Assembly: GCF_040782645.1 (NCBI RefSeq) | Contig: NZ_CP160403.1 | Span: 2,666,001-2,730,000, forward strand | Length of the DNA: 64,000 nt | Reading direction: 5' to 3' | Source: Streptomyces sp. HUAS ZL42 | Lineage (GTDB): Bacteria > Actinomycetota > Actinomycetes > Streptomycetales > Streptomycetaceae | Shown here: piece after piece, positions 17,306 to 26,586 of the stretch | How the letters are laid out: every line of letters starts with the position of its first letter | Position numbering within the stretch: position 1 is the stretch's first letter | Notes under the pieces: generated by a model | What the model saw: only the letters and a program-made list of their open reading frames with translations | Told to the model about the DNA's origin: nothing | The model's database searches: none | Translations under genes and position numbers: made by a program

Positions 17306-18979
17306 ATGCCCAGGCCGAGCAGCAACGGTGCTGTGCCCTGGCCCGCGGAGTACGCCGGACGCTACGCCGATAAGGGCTACTGGGAGGGCCGCACGATCGG
17401 CGACCGGCTGCACGCCGCCGCCGACGCCGCTCCCGACGCGGTCGCACTCGTCGACGGCGACCGGCGCCTGACGTACCGTCAACTCGCCGAGCGCGCGGAC
17501 GCCACCGCGCTGCGGCTGGCCGCGCTCGGGCTGCGCCCGGACGACCGGCTCGTGGTGCAGCTGCCGAACACCGCCGAGTTCGTGATCCTGACCCATGCCT
17601 GTCTGCGTCTCGGTGTCATCCCCGTGATGGCGCTGCCCGGGCACCGCAGGCACGAGGTCGGGTACCTGGTCGAGCACAGCGAGGCGGTCGCCGTCGCCGT
17701 CCCGGACCTCCTCAAGGGCCACGACCACCAGGCGATGGCGTTCGAGATCGCCGGGGATTCGCCGACTCTGCGGCACGTCCTGGTACTCGGGGACAAGGTC
17801 GGCGACGACGCCGTGGACCTGCGGGAGTTGTGCGCCGCACCCGCCACCCCGGCGGACCGCGCCGCCGTGGACGCCTACCGGCCCGACAGCCGCTCCATCG
17901 CCGTCTTCCTCCTCTCCGGCGGCACCACCGGACTGCCCAAACTCATCGCCCGCACCCACGACGACTACGTCTACAACGCACGCCGCAGCGCCGAGGTCTG
18001 TGAATTCGGCGCGGACACGGTGTACTTCGCCGCCCTCCCCCTGGGCCACAACTTCCCGCTCGCCTGCCCGGGCCTCCTCGGCACGCTGCTCAACGGCGGC
18101 CGGGTGGTGCTGGGCTCCCCCAATCCGGAGAAGGCGTTCCCGCTCCTCGAGCGCGAGGGCGTCACCGCGAGCGCCCTGGTCCCGGCGATCGCCCAGCGCT
18201 GGCTGGACCACCACCGGGACCACCCCGGGACCGACCTGAGCTCGCTGCGTGTGCTCCAGGTCGGCGGCTCCCGGCTCGCCGACCACGTCGCCAGGCGTGT
18301 CCGCCCCGAGCTGGGCTGCACGCTCCAGCAGGTGTTCGGGATGGCCGAGGGGCTGCTCAACTACACGCGCCTGGACGACCCGGAGGACGTCGTCTGTACG
18401 ACGCAGGGGCGCCCCATGTGCGAGGACGACGAGCTCCTCGTGGTCGACGAGCTCGGCAACCCGGTCCCGGAGGGGACCCCGGGCGTGCTGCTCACCCGCG
18501 GGCCGTACACCCCGCGCGGCTACTACCGCGCGGAGGAGCAGAACGCCCGCGCCTTCACCGAGGACGGCTGGTACCGCACCGGCGACATCGTGCGGCTGCG
18601 GCCCGACGGCAATCTCGTCGTGGAGGGCCGCGACAAGGACATGATCATCCGGGGCGGGGAGAACATCTCCGCCGAGGAGATCGAGAACTTCGCCTACCAG
18701 ACCCCGGGCGTCGCCCGCGCCGCCGCCGTGGCGATGCCGGACGCGCAACTCGGCGAGCGGGTCTGCCTCTACGTCGTACCGGAAGCGGGGCGGACGGTCA
18801 CCCTCGACGACGTCCACCACGTCATGGAGCGCGCGGGCACCGCACGTTTCAAGTTCCCGGACCTGCTGGTGACGGTCCCCGAACTCGCCGCCACCAAGGT
18901 CGGAAAGATCGACAAGAAGGCACTGCGCGCCGACATCGTGCGTCGGCTCGACACCGAAGGACCTCCCGTTGACCAGTGA
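17306..18979 (+). CDS. Aryl-acid AMP ligase (2,3-dihydroxybenzoate/salicylate-AMP ligase family)
   Basis: A 557-residue adenylate-forming enzyme. The P-loop motif is LLSGGTTGLPKLIARTHDDY, the aryl-acid pocket region is ALPLGHNFPLACPG, and QVFGMAEGLLNYTRLDD is the signature of the EntE/DhbE/salicylate-ligase group. GWYRTGDIVR and the C-terminal KVGKIDKKALR lysine motif follow. It activates an aromatic acid to the acyl-adenylate and possibly the CoA ester. The ATG at 17306 has GAGGAGG before it and the gap to the previous gene is 11 bp, so it belongs to the hydroxylase operon. No carrier-protein or siderophore genes are near, so catabolic use is favoured over siderophore synthesis. Confidence 0.87.
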   Translation: MPRPSSNGAVPWPAEYAGRYADKGYWEGRTIGDRLHAAADAAPDAVALVDGDRRLTYRQLAERADATALRLAALGLRPDDRLVVQLPNTAEFVILTHACLRLGVIPVMALPGHRRHEVGYLVEHSEAVAVAVPDLLKGHDHQAMAFEIAGDSPTLRHVLVLGDKVGDDAVDLRELCAAPATPADRAAVDAYRPDSRSIAVFLLSGGTTGLPKLIARTHDDYVYNARRSAEVCEFGADTVYFAALPLGHNFPLACPGLLGTLLNGGRVVLGSPNPEKAFPLLEREGVTASALVPAIAQRWLDHHRDHPGTDLSSLRVLQVGGSRLADHVARRVRPELGCTLQQVFGMAEGLLNYTRLDDPEDVVCTTQGRPMCEDDELLVVDELGNPVPEGTPGVLLTRGPYTPRGYYRAEEQNARAFTEDGWYRTGDIVRLRPDGNLVVEGRDKDMIIRGGENISAEEIENFAYQTPGVARAAAVAMPDAQLGERVCLYVVPEAGRTVTLDDVHHVMERAGTARFKFPDLLVTVPELAATKVGKIDKKALRADIVRRLDTEGPPVDQ

Positions 18980-19016
18980 CGCGCTGGTTGTGACCACACG
19001 ATCAAAGGAGATCGGC

Positions 19017-19748
19017 ATGAGCGAGACCTTCGTCCTGGTCACCGGGGCCTGGCACGGCGGCTGGGCCTGGCGCCCGGTCGCGGGCGAACTGAGGGCCGCC
19101 GGGCACGAGGTGCACACGCCCACGTCGGCCGGCCTCGGCGCCGACGACGACCCGCGCGGCGTGACGCTCACCGACTGCGTCAACAGCCTGGTGGAGTACG
19201 TCGAGAGCGCCGGCCTCACCGAGGTCACCCTGGTCGGCCACAGCTGGGGCGGGTACGTGCTGGTCGGCGCCGCTCCCCAGCTGGCCTCGCGCCTGAAGCG
19301 CCTGGTCTTCTGGAGCGCGTTCGTGCCGAACGACGGCGAGTCGCTGATCGAGGCATGCCCGCCGCACTACGGCGAGATGTTCCACGCCCTCGCCGCGGCC
19401 TCCGGCAACGACACGGTCACGCTGCCGCTGGAGGTCTGGCAGCAGGCCTTCATGCAGGACGCCGCCGAGGAGACCCAGCGCGTGGTCCACTCCCTCCTCG
19501 TCCCGCAGCCCCTGGGCACCTTCACGGAGAAGCCGGACACCACGGCGTTCACCGCGCTCGACATCCCCACCAGCTACGTCCTGTCCACCGAGGACGTCTC
19601 CCTGCCCGGCGAGTGGGCGTGGGGCGAGCGCTTCCCGCAGCGGCTGAAGAACCCGCTGATCGTCGAGGTGCCGGGCAGCCACGAGGGCTGCTTCACCCGC
19701 CCCGCGGAACTGGCCGACGCGTTCGTGCGGGCCTGCGCCGCCGGGTGA
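19017..19748 (+). CDS. Alpha/beta hydrolase, esterase/hydroxynitrile-lyase-like (MES/SABP2-type fold)
   Basis: A 243-residue alpha/beta hydrolase. It opens with VLVTGAWHGGWAW, close to the oxyanion segment of plant methylesterases such as salicylic-acid-binding protein 2. The nucleophile serine is in LVGHSWGGYV and the histidine in VPGSHEGCF. The ATG at 19017 has AAAGGAG 6 bases before it. It is the last gene of the aromatic-acid operon, followed by a strong terminator. Two roles fit: freeing an aromatic acid from its methyl ester before activation, or cleaving the hydroxylated aryl-CoA to gentisate. Neither can be decided from sequence; the fold is clear. Confidence 0.82.
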   Translation: MSETFVLVTGAWHGGWAWRPVAGELRAAGHEVHTPTSAGLGADDDPRGVTLTDCVNSLVEYVESAGLTEVTLVGHSWGGYVLVGAAPQLASRLKRLVFWSAFVPNDGESLIEACPPHYGEMFHALAAASGNDTVTLPLEVWQQAFMQDAAEETQRVVHSLLVPQPLGTFTEKPDTTAFTALDIPTSYVLSTEDVSLPGEWAWGERFPQRLKNPLIVEVPGSHEGCFTRPAELADAFVRACAAG

Positions 19749-19755
19749 CCGCTCC

Positions 19756-19786
19756 GGGGGCTGGGGCTTTTCGTGCCCCAGCCCCC
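19756..19786 (+). terminator. Terminator of the aromatic-acid operon
   Basis: A perfect 12-bp stem: GGGGGCTGGGGC at 19756-19767, a 7-base loop TTTTCGT, and the complement at 19775-19786. It starts 7 bases after the hydrolase stop codon. Confidence 0.85.
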
Positions 19787-19886
19787 TGTGCTTCCGCCGG
19801 CCAGCCGCGACAGGCGCCGGCTCGGCGGCCGCCGGGTGCGAGCGGCAGAACCAGTGGCGACGGGCCCTGAACACTCGGCGGCCCTC

Positions 19887-20903
19887 TCAGGAACTGTCCC
19901 ACGTGGCCCGGACCAGTTCCCGCTCAGCACTCGACAGATGCACCGCCGCCGCCAGCCAGGCCTTCGCGTACGCGTCCGGATCGGCCCCGGCGAGACGGCC
20001 GAAGACGTCGCGGGTGCGGCGGTCCGCCTCGGTGGTGAAGGTGACCGTCAGATCCGCGGCGGTCCCGAAGCCGCCGCGGCGCAGTGCGGCCCCGGTGCCG
20101 CGGATGTCCCCGCTGCGGGCGGGTTCGGCGACCGCTCGGCGCCCTCCGGCGACGGCGAGTTCGACCAGGCGGCGCATGCGCCACAGCGGAGAGCCGGCGA
20201 GCGGGTCGGGCGGGGTGCGGGTGAGTCCTTCCGCGGGAGGGAGGACGTGGGGCGGCGGGAAGTGCGCGCCCTGCAGGCGGTCGTAGCCCAGGTCGGCGTG
20301 GCCCTGCCAGTCCTCGGGCAGGCGCAGCGTCGCCTCGGTGTCCGGCACCGGGCCCACCGCGGGGGGTCGCAGGGTGGCGGCGCGATCGGGGTCCAGACGG
20401 CCGATGACGCGGAGCCGCAGGCCGGGCCGGGAGGCGAGCTGACGGAAGTCGGCGGTGTGGGCGAGGTCGGGATGGCCGTTGGCCGGGGTCAGGCGGATCA
20501 ACGGGGATTGCGTGCCCGGGAGTTGCTCACCCGCGTGTGTTTCCCTGGCCGGCAGGTGGTCGCCCGAGCCACCGACCAGGACCAGATCGCAGCCGATCAG
20601 CTCGCGGGCCGCTCCGTCCGCCCGCTCCGGGTCGGCGCCGGCAGCCGCGGAGAGGCGCTCGCCGAACGGCTTCGGACAGTGGGCGGCGGAACAGCGTGTC
20701 CAGCGGGGCGGACTGCACCTCGAGGAGCAGGGACAGCGGGGCGTCCACCCGGTCCGTCAGTCGATCACGCTGGTCGAGAAGGCCAGGAAGTGAGTGGAGA
20801 GGGTGGGTACGCCGCCCAGCACGGCCGCCGTGAGCGCCGACCAGACGACAGATGTCTCCATCGAGCCGGACACGTCGACGACTTGGACACACCACCTCCC
20901 CAT
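19887..20903 (-). pseudogene. Decayed vWA-domain gene remnant with frameshifts
   Basis: On the minus strand the frame that begins around 20903 reads VQVVDVSGSMETSV, an intact vWA metal-site motif (DVSGS), and runs on as a vWA domain to FSTSVID, where it hits TGA at 20757-20759. Inserting one C there would restore reading into the overlapping frame LTDRVDAPLSLLLEVQ, which continues the domain. Further down the sense reading returns to the first frame (PFGERLSAAAGADPE) and continues without a stop to 19887, ending AERELVRATWDSS. The start is odd too: the vWA core begins almost at the N-terminus, so an upstream domain may be lost. Two compensating frameshifts mean no normal product. The C-terminal 200 residues match no family I recognise. 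It is divergent from the PknG-like kinase operon. Confidence 0.62.
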
Positions 20904-20949
20904 GCGGCACCGGGGTCGTTCCCGGCACTCGCGTCTATCCTGAGGAGGC

Positions 20950-23280
20950 ATGGAGGGGGCTTCGGGCAGTGGCGCGCCGGGTGGACTGCCGGACTCCGGC
21001 GGGTCGTTCGGGCCGCTCGTCGTCGCCGCGCAGCCGATGATCCTGCGTGCAGCGCAGGTGGAGCTGCCCGAGGAGAATCCCGACCCGAGCCTGCTGCCCA
21101 CCATCACACTGCTGGACCGCGCGGCCTCCCGCGGTGCCGACCCCGACGGGCTTCCGCTGCCGCAGGGGCAGCTCCTGGCCGGGCAGTACCGGCTGATCCG
21201 GCCGCTGGGCTACGGAGGAATGGGCGAGGTCCACCTCGCGCTCGACACCAAGGTCGACGACCGCGAGGTCGCCATCAAGATCCTGCATCCGGAGCAGGCC
21301 GCGGCCGCGGCGGGCGCCCTGGCCCGGGAGCGGCGGGCCCTGGTCGACCTCAGCCACGACGACATCATCCGCGTCTTCAACTACGGGCATCACCCGGAGG
21401 TCGGGGACTTCCTGGTCCTGCAGTACGTGGACGGGCTCACGCTGGAGGAGGTCCGGGCGCGGGCCCGGGTGAACCCGGCCGAGTTCGGCGGCGGCCGCTT
21501 CCACGAGTTCGTGCTCGCCTACGGCGTGCGCATCCTCGCCGCTCTCGGGTACCTGCACGGCGACCGGCCCGGCAAGGTCTACGGCGATCTCAAACCGGAC
21601 AACGTCATGCACGACGGCACCACCACGAAGATCATCGACGTGGGGAGCGTCCGCGCGGCCGGGCTTCCCGGCCTCACCACGGAGGGCTTCCGCGCCCCGA
21701 GCGTCGGCCCGTCGGGAGAATCCACCGGCCAGGACGACCTGTTCAGCCTGGGCGAGACGCTGCGGAGACTGAGCGGTCTCGGACAGTCGCCGGAGGATCT
21801 GGCCGAGTTGGGGTCCCTGGATGTGCTCGACCGCCTGGAGGCGCCGGGCGACCCCGGCGCTCCCGCCTTCCCCGAGGCCCACCGGATGACGGCACCCCCT
21901 CCCGGCGGACTCGGCCTCCTCTCGCTCGCCCGTGTGCTGGACCGTGCGACGCGGAGCGAGCGGGCCGAGCGGTTCGCCACCGCAGGCGAGATGGAGGAGC
22001 AACTGCGGGGCGTGTTCCGCGAGTTGCGCTCCCTGCGCACCGGGACGGAGACCTTCGAGCCGTCGCCGCTGTTCCTGCAGTCGTCCTACGCCCTCGACGG
22101 GACGCTCGGCTCGGCGCCGCCCCTGGCGCGGTGGGCCGCGCCCGACGCCCCGGAGGCGTACGCCCCGCCGTCGCCCGCCGAGGTCGCCCAGCGGCTGCCC
22201 GTCCCGCGGCCCGACCCGCACGACGGCCACCACGTGGAGCTGAGCAGGCTGGCCGACGCCGCTCCCGAGGCGCTGCTGCAGCACACCCGGGACTGGCGGG
22301 ACTCGCCCGAGGTCCATCTGCTGCGCTGCCGTGTGCGCTTGCGGGTCCCCGGGGGCCGGCCCGAGGCCGCCGAGCGGGAACTGCGGTCCGCCGAGGCACT
22401 GATCGGGCCGGAGCGCGCCCCGTACGACTGGCGGCTCGACTGGCACCGCGGGCTGCTCGCCCTCGGCCGGGAGCAAGTCGCCCTGGCGCGACGGCACTTC
22501 GACCGGGTGTACGCGGCCATCCCGGGCGAGTACACACCGAAGCTCGCACTCGGTTACTGCGCCGAGCGTCTGGGCCGTTGGCGGGAGGCGCTGACGTTCT
22601 ACGAGGCGGTGCGGCTGCGCAACCCGTCCCTGGGCAGCGCGGCGTTCGGCGCGGTGCGGGCACGCCTCGCGCTCGGCGGTGAGCGGGCGCGGGACGACGC
22701 CGTACGGGCACTCGACGCGGTGCCGCAGCATTCTCGGCACCGGACAGCCGCGCGTACGGCCGCTGTGCGCATCGGGGTCGAGCACGTGCGGACCGGTCGA
22801 CGTCCCGACGAGGTGACCGAACGCCTGCGCGAGGTGCTGGAGCGACTGGCCCGGCTGTTCCACGCGCACGGGCTGACGGACGAGCAGGCCCGGGCCCGGA
22901 TGACGGCGGAGGTCTGGGAGGCCGCGCAGGACGCGCTCACGCGCGGTGCCCTTGACGCGGCGGGCCTGGCGGCACTGGCCGCCGGCGCCGACGTACGGCT
23001 CGGTCTGCCGTCCGACGAGCCCGGCCTGCGCAGGGAACTGTCCCGCCTCTACATCGCCCTCGCCCACCAGGCCGCCCGCTCCGTCGACCCCGAGGACGCG
23101 GCCGTCGCCGAAACCCTGCTGGACCGCGCCTACGAGGTCCGCCCACTCGCCTTCCGGCACCACAGGGACAGCCCATGGCTCGGGAAGAGGCTCGCGGACC
23201 GGCTCCGGACGTTCGCCCACGCGCCGTCGCCGGGGAGGAACACGAGGAATACGACGAACACGCGGACGGCCCGCGAGTGA
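20950..23280 (+). CDS. PknG-like serine/threonine protein kinase with TPR tail
   Basis: A 776-residue soluble kinase. The kinase domain spans about residues 79-360. It has the glycine loop LGYGGMGEV (86-94), the ATP lysine K110 in VAIKIL, the catalytic loop VYGDLKPDNV (210-219, Asp213) and a DVG in place of DFG (230-232). The altered YGD and DxG motifs and the all-helical C-terminal half, which looks like TPR repeats (for example EVHLLRCRVRLRVPGG), are those of the PknG family. The rubredoxin CxxC motifs of mycobacterial PknG are absent. PknG controls nitrogen and carbon flux by phosphorylating an FHA protein. The next two genes follow with overlapping starts and mirror the pknG-glnX-glnH set, so this is probably the cytoplasmic output of a nutrient sensor. 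Confidence 0.88.
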   Translation: MEGASGSGAPGGLPDSGGSFGPLVVAAQPMILRAAQVELPEENPDPSLLPTITLLDRAASRGADPDGLPLPQGQLLAGQYRLIRPLGYGGMGEVHLALDTKVDDREVAIKILHPEQAAAAAGALARERRALVDLSHDDIIRVFNYGHHPEVGDFLVLQYVDGLTLEEVRARARVNPAEFGGGRFHEFVLAYGVRILAALGYLHGDRPGKVYGDLKPDNVMHDGTTTKIIDVGSVRAAGLPGLTTEGFRAPSVGPSGESTGQDDLFSLGETLRRLSGLGQSPEDLAELGSLDVLDRLEAPGDPGAPAFPEAHRMTAPPPGGLGLLSLARVLDRATRSERAERFATAGEMEEQLRGVFRELRSLRTGTETFEPSPLFLQSSYALDGTLGSAPPLARWAAPDAPEAYAPPSPAEVAQRLPVPRPDPHDGHHVELSRLADAAPEALLQHTRDWRDSPEVHLLRCRVRLRVPGGRPEAAERELRSAEALIGPERAPYDWRLDWHRGLLALGREQVALARRHFDRVYAAIPGEYTPKLALGYCAERLGRWREALTFYEAVRLRNPSLGSAAFGAVRARLALGGERARDDAVRALDAVPQHSRHRTAARTAAVRIGVEHVRTGRRPDEVTERLREVLERLARLFHAHGLTDEQARARMTAEVWEAAQDALTRGALDAAGLAALAAGADVRLGLPSDEPGLRRELSRLYIALAHQAARSVDPEDAAVAETLLDRAYEVRPLAFRHHRDSPWLGKRLADRLRTFAHAPSPGRNTRNTTNTRTARE

Positions 23281-24503
23281 ACCGAACCACACCGTCACGG
23301 CGTGCGGTCCGCGGCGCGGGTGCGGACGCTTCACTGCCCGCACGCGTCCTGCGCGGTGCCGGGGCGGTCCGCGTCGTCGCCGCCGAACTCGCCCGCCGTG
23401 TCCGGCGTTACGCATGGCCGTCGCCGGCGGGCACGCGCAACCGTGTGTACCTGCGCGACCGTCTCCTCGCACTCCCGTTGCTCGCCGTCGTGGCCTTCGG
23501 GGCGTTCGGATGGGCCTGCACGGACGTGCGGGGCGACTCGGCGTATGTGCAGGACCGGCTGGCGCCCGCGCTGGTCGATCTCGCGAACGCCAAGGCCTCA
23601 CTGTTCATCGCGCAGGGCGAGGCCGAGGAGAACCTCGGCGAAGGCCCGGCGGCGGAGCTCGGCGGACTCGGCGAGCGCTACCGGACCCGGGTGGCGCGGG
23701 CGACGCAGAGCCTGAACCAGGTCACGCGCAGCGGGGCGCTGAACGTGGCCGAGGAGCAGGAGCTGCGCGTCGTGTCCGCGCTGGTCGTGGACTACACGGG
23801 CTGGATCGGCCGGGCCCAGGGGCACGCGGCCGACCCGGTCCTGCGGGACGCCGAGCTCACGTACGCGCGCAGCATGCTCTGCTCGGCACCGTTCACCGCC
23901 CGGCACAGCGGTGAACGCTATCTGTCGTGTCCGCCCACGACCGGCTCCGGTGCGACCTCGATCGTGGACCGGGTGTCCGGCCTGGAGCGGCACCTGCGCG
24001 CGCGGCTCGAGCAGCGGGCCGGGTGGGGCGGGGGCGTACTGGCCGCGGCCGTCGTCTCCGGGCTCGCCTTCGCGCTGCTCGCCGCCGGACTCTGGCGGAC
24101 CGTTTCCTTCCTGCGCCGCCGCTTCCGCATCCGGCTGAGCATTCCGCTGGTGGCCGCCGCGCTGCCGCTGCTCGCCGTACCGCTCCTGACGGCCGACGCC
24201 GTGCTGGCGCAGCACGCGCAGCGGGCGGCCGTCCCCGTGGCGGACGCACTCGCCGAGCGGACCTCGCCCGACACGGAGACGGCCGCCGAGGACCACCCCT
24301 TCGACACCCCGGACCCGCGCGCCATCGAGGTCCTGGCCGGGCGGCTCGACGCCGGTCTCACCGACGGGCGCCTCGGCTTCCTGGACGGGGCCGCACCCCT
24401 CGTGTTCCCCGCGGGCCTGGCCGGGGCCGGTGTCATCGCCGGCGCCCTGCACACCTACCGCCGCGAATACCTCGTGGTGACCCGCCCGGGAGCCGTCCCA
24501 TGA
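23277..24503 (+). CDS. GlnX-like membrane protein of the kinase operon
   Basis: A 408-residue protein. The GTG at 23277 overlaps the kinase stop (GTGA) and fixes the start. Hydrophobic segments are LLALPLLAVVAFGAFGW (about 63-80), an extracytoplasmic region of some 170 residues, VLAAAVVSGLAFALLAAGLW, IPLVAAALPLLAVPLLTADA, an outer loop, and FPAGLAGAGVIAGAL near the C-terminus: four helices as in mycobacterial GlnX. The loop after helix 1 has helical, charged repeats typical of sensor domains. In mycobacteria GlnX passes the state of the GlnH lipoprotein to PknG. The same role is inferred here from order and topology; residue-level similarity was not tested. Confidence 0.72.
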   Translation: MNRTTPSRRAVRGAGADASLPARVLRGAGAVRVVAAELARRVRRYAWPSPAGTRNRVYLRDRLLALPLLAVVAFGAFGWACTDVRGDSAYVQDRLAPALVDLANAKASLFIAQGEAEENLGEGPAAELGGLGERYRTRVARATQSLNQVTRSGALNVAEEQELRVVSALVVDYTGWIGRAQGHAADPVLRDAELTYARSMLCSAPFTARHSGERYLSCPPTTGSGATSIVDRVSGLERHLRARLEQRAGWGGGVLAAAVVSGLAFALLAAGLWRTVSFLRRRFRIRLSIPLVAAALPLLAVPLLTADAVLAQHAQRAAVPVADALAERTSPDTETAAEDHPFDTPDPRAIEVLAGRLDAGLTDGRLGFLDGAAPLVFPAGLAGAGVIAGALHTYRREYLVVTRPGAVP

Positions 24504-25777
24504 GCCGAGCCACGAACGCCCTGCGCACCCTGCTCGCGGCCTGTCTGCTCGCGCTCGTCCCCGGCTGCGCCTCGGACACCACGGATCCCCTCGTCGTCCT
24601 GGGCCCGTGGACCGGTGCGGAGGGCGAGGCCTTCGAAGCCGCCCTCGGGCGGCTCGACGACGGGACCGGCAGGACGTACACGTACGAGGGCACCCGCTCG
24701 CTGCGCGAGACCCTCGTCTCCCAGCTGGAGGCCGGCGATCCGCCGGACGTGGCGATCCTCAACAGCATCGGCGAACTCACCGAGTACGCCCGGCGCGACG
24801 AGCTGAGGCCGCTGGCCGAGGAGACCGCCGAGCGCGCGTACCCGCCGTGGGCCCCGACGCTGCTCGTGGACGGCAGGCGCCGCACGTACTGGGTGCCGCT
24901 CAAGGTCGACCTGAAGAGCCTGGTGTGGAGCAAGCGGGGCACCTCGGACGACGATCCGAAGTGGTGCGTGGGACTCGCCTCGCAGGCCACCTCCGGCTGG
25001 CCCGGCACCGACTGGATCGAGGACATCCTGCTCCACCAGGCGGGCCCCGCCCTCTACACGGAGTGGGCGACGAGCAGGCTCAGCTGGCGCGACCCCGCCG
25101 TCCGGCGGGCCTGGACGACCTGGGCACGGCTGCTCGGCACCCGCTCGGCGGCGTCGATCGAACGGTCCCTGACCACCTCGTACGAGGGCGCGTCCGGGCC
25201 GGACGGACGACCGCGCGGCCTGCTCGACTCTCCCGGTTTCGGCTGTACGCACGAGCACCAGAGCGCCTTCATCCGGTACGTGTACGCGGGCGACGACATC
25301 CGTGTGGAGCCGTCGGCGCGGTTCCTGGACGGGCCGGCCGCGTATCGCGACTCGTACGAGGTGGCCGGCGACATGGCCGCCGTCTTCAGCGACGACCCGG
25401 CGGCGCAGGAACTGGTGGAGCGGCTGTCCAGCCCGGCCGGCCGGGAGCGCTGGCGAGCGGAGGCGGACGCGGCGGTGCGCCCCCTGTTCCCGAGCACGAC
25501 GGGCCCGGCGCCCGTGAACCCCGTCGAGCGGAAGATCGACACCCTGCTCGACTCCGGCGCCCGTACTCTCTGCTTCGACGCCTCGGACGTGATGTCGCCC
25601 GAGCTCCGGGACGCCTTCCACCGCGCGGTCCTGGAGTTCTTCCGCAACCCGGCGGAGCGGCATCTCGCCTCGCTGCTGCAGCAGTTGGACACCGTACGCG
25701 TCCAGGTGGCCGAGGAGTCGGCCGGCGACCGCTCGTTCCGCCCTCCCGAGGACCTCTGCGCGAGCCCCGGCGGATAG
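24500..25777 (+). CDS. Solute-binding lipoprotein of the kinase operon (family 1-like)
   Basis: A 425-residue lipoprotein. The signal peptide (LLAACLLALVPGC) puts the acylated cysteine at residue 23, and the mature part has the layout of an ABC-type solute-binding protein: VVLGPWTGAEGEAFEAAL at the start, GDPPDVAILNSIGEL for lobe one and YWVPLKVDLKSLVWSK at the hinge. There is no permease or ATPase gene nearby. The ATG at 24500 overlaps the membrane-protein stop (ATGA). Placed after a PknG-like kinase and a GlnX-like protein it takes the position of GlnH, but its fold looks like sugar binders rather than amino-acid binders, so the ligand may be a saccharide. It converges on the DUF2071 gene with a 9-bp gap. 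Confidence 0.8.
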   Translation: MSRATNALRTLLAACLLALVPGCASDTTDPLVVLGPWTGAEGEAFEAALGRLDDGTGRTYTYEGTRSLRETLVSQLEAGDPPDVAILNSIGELTEYARRDELRPLAEETAERAYPPWAPTLLVDGRRRTYWVPLKVDLKSLVWSKRGTSDDDPKWCVGLASQATSGWPGTDWIEDILLHQAGPALYTEWATSRLSWRDPAVRRAWTTWARLLGTRSAASIERSLTTSYEGASGPDGRPRGLLDSPGFGCTHEHQSAFIRYVYAGDDIRVEPSARFLDGPAAYRDSYEVAGDMAAVFSDDPAAQELVERLSSPAGRERWRAEADAAVRPLFPSTTGPAPVNPVERKIDTLLDSGARTLCFDASDVMSPELRDAFHRAVLEFFRNPAERHLASLLQQLDTVRVQVAEESAGDRSFRPPEDLCASPGG

Positions 25778-25786
25778 TGGGGCGGG

Positions 25787-26572
25787 TCAGGGCGTCGGGA
25801 TGCCGGCCGGGCGGGCCGGGCGGTCGAAGCGGGCCGGGACGCCGGGCGAGTACAGGACGCTCACCGGCGCACCCGTGGGTTGCGGGAGACCGGCCGCCGT
25901 CACCAGGTCCTCCTCGCACTCGACCAGGTCCGCCCGGTGCAGGGGCCAGCGCGGATGGGCGTTGGGCAGGTACATCGGGCGGCCGAAGAACGTGCTGTGC
26001 ATGCCCCAGCGGGCGGTCAGGAAGTGCTCCAACTCGGTGGGCTCCTCGATGCGTTCGCCCACCCGCACGGTGATGCGGCTGCGGGCGCCGCGAGGTCCGG
26101 GCCAGCGCCGGGAACTGGTGTAGGTGACGGTGTCGCCGTCGGCACGGACGGCCATCCGCGACCACAGGTAGGGCATCCGGAAGCCGGTCCGCGCCACGGC
26201 CACCGGCAGCAGGCGGGAGGCGTCCAGTGACCGGAACACCACGCCGCGCCGCCCGTGCTCGTCCACCGAGTAGAGCCGGACGTTGGTCTCGGGAAAGCTC
26301 CCCAGGTAAGGAACGCCGGGAAGCCGGAACCAGCCGACCCGGTGCATCCGGAACGCGACCAGACCGACGTAAGTGACGCCATCCAGGGTGTCCGGGACCG
26401 TCCCGGCCGGCAACAGCCCGGCCACGTCGGCGGGGTCGGCCGCCCAGTGCAGGAAGGTCAGGTCGAGCCAGGACTGGGTGAGCAGCGGGCGCGCTATCGG
26501 CACCGGCGCGTCCGCCGTTATCGGGTCCGGGGGCACGGGGGCCGGCGGCTGCGGAGAGGATGTCGGCGGCAT
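25787..26572 (-). CDS. DUF2071 (YqjF-family) protein
   Basis: A 261-residue protein. TQSWLDLTFLHWAADPADVA and YLGSFPETNVRLYSVDEHGR are the family hallmarks, as is FGRPMYLPNAHPRWPLH near the end. YqjF-family proteins have an acetoacetate-decarboxylase-like fold and no settled biochemical role. The ATG at 26572 is used; the upstream frame overlaps the NB-ARC gene. It lies 14 bp after the NB-ARC/TPR gene on the same strand, so the two are probably co-transcribed. No signal peptide. Confidence 0.85.
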   Translation of the reverse strand: MPPTSSPQPPAPVPPDPITADAPVPIARPLLTQSWLDLTFLHWAADPADVAGLLPAGTVPDTLDGVTYVGLVAFRMHRVGWFRLPGVPYLGSFPETNVRLYSVDEHGRRGVVFRSLDASRLLPVAVARTGFRMPYLWSRMAVRADGDTVTYTSSRRWPGPRGARSRITVRVGERIEEPTELEHFLTARWGMHSTFFGRPMYLPNAHPRWPLHRADLVECEEDLVTAAGLPQPTGAPVSVLYSPGVPARFDRPARPAGIPTP

Positions 26573-26586
26573 CGCGTCAGTATCAC

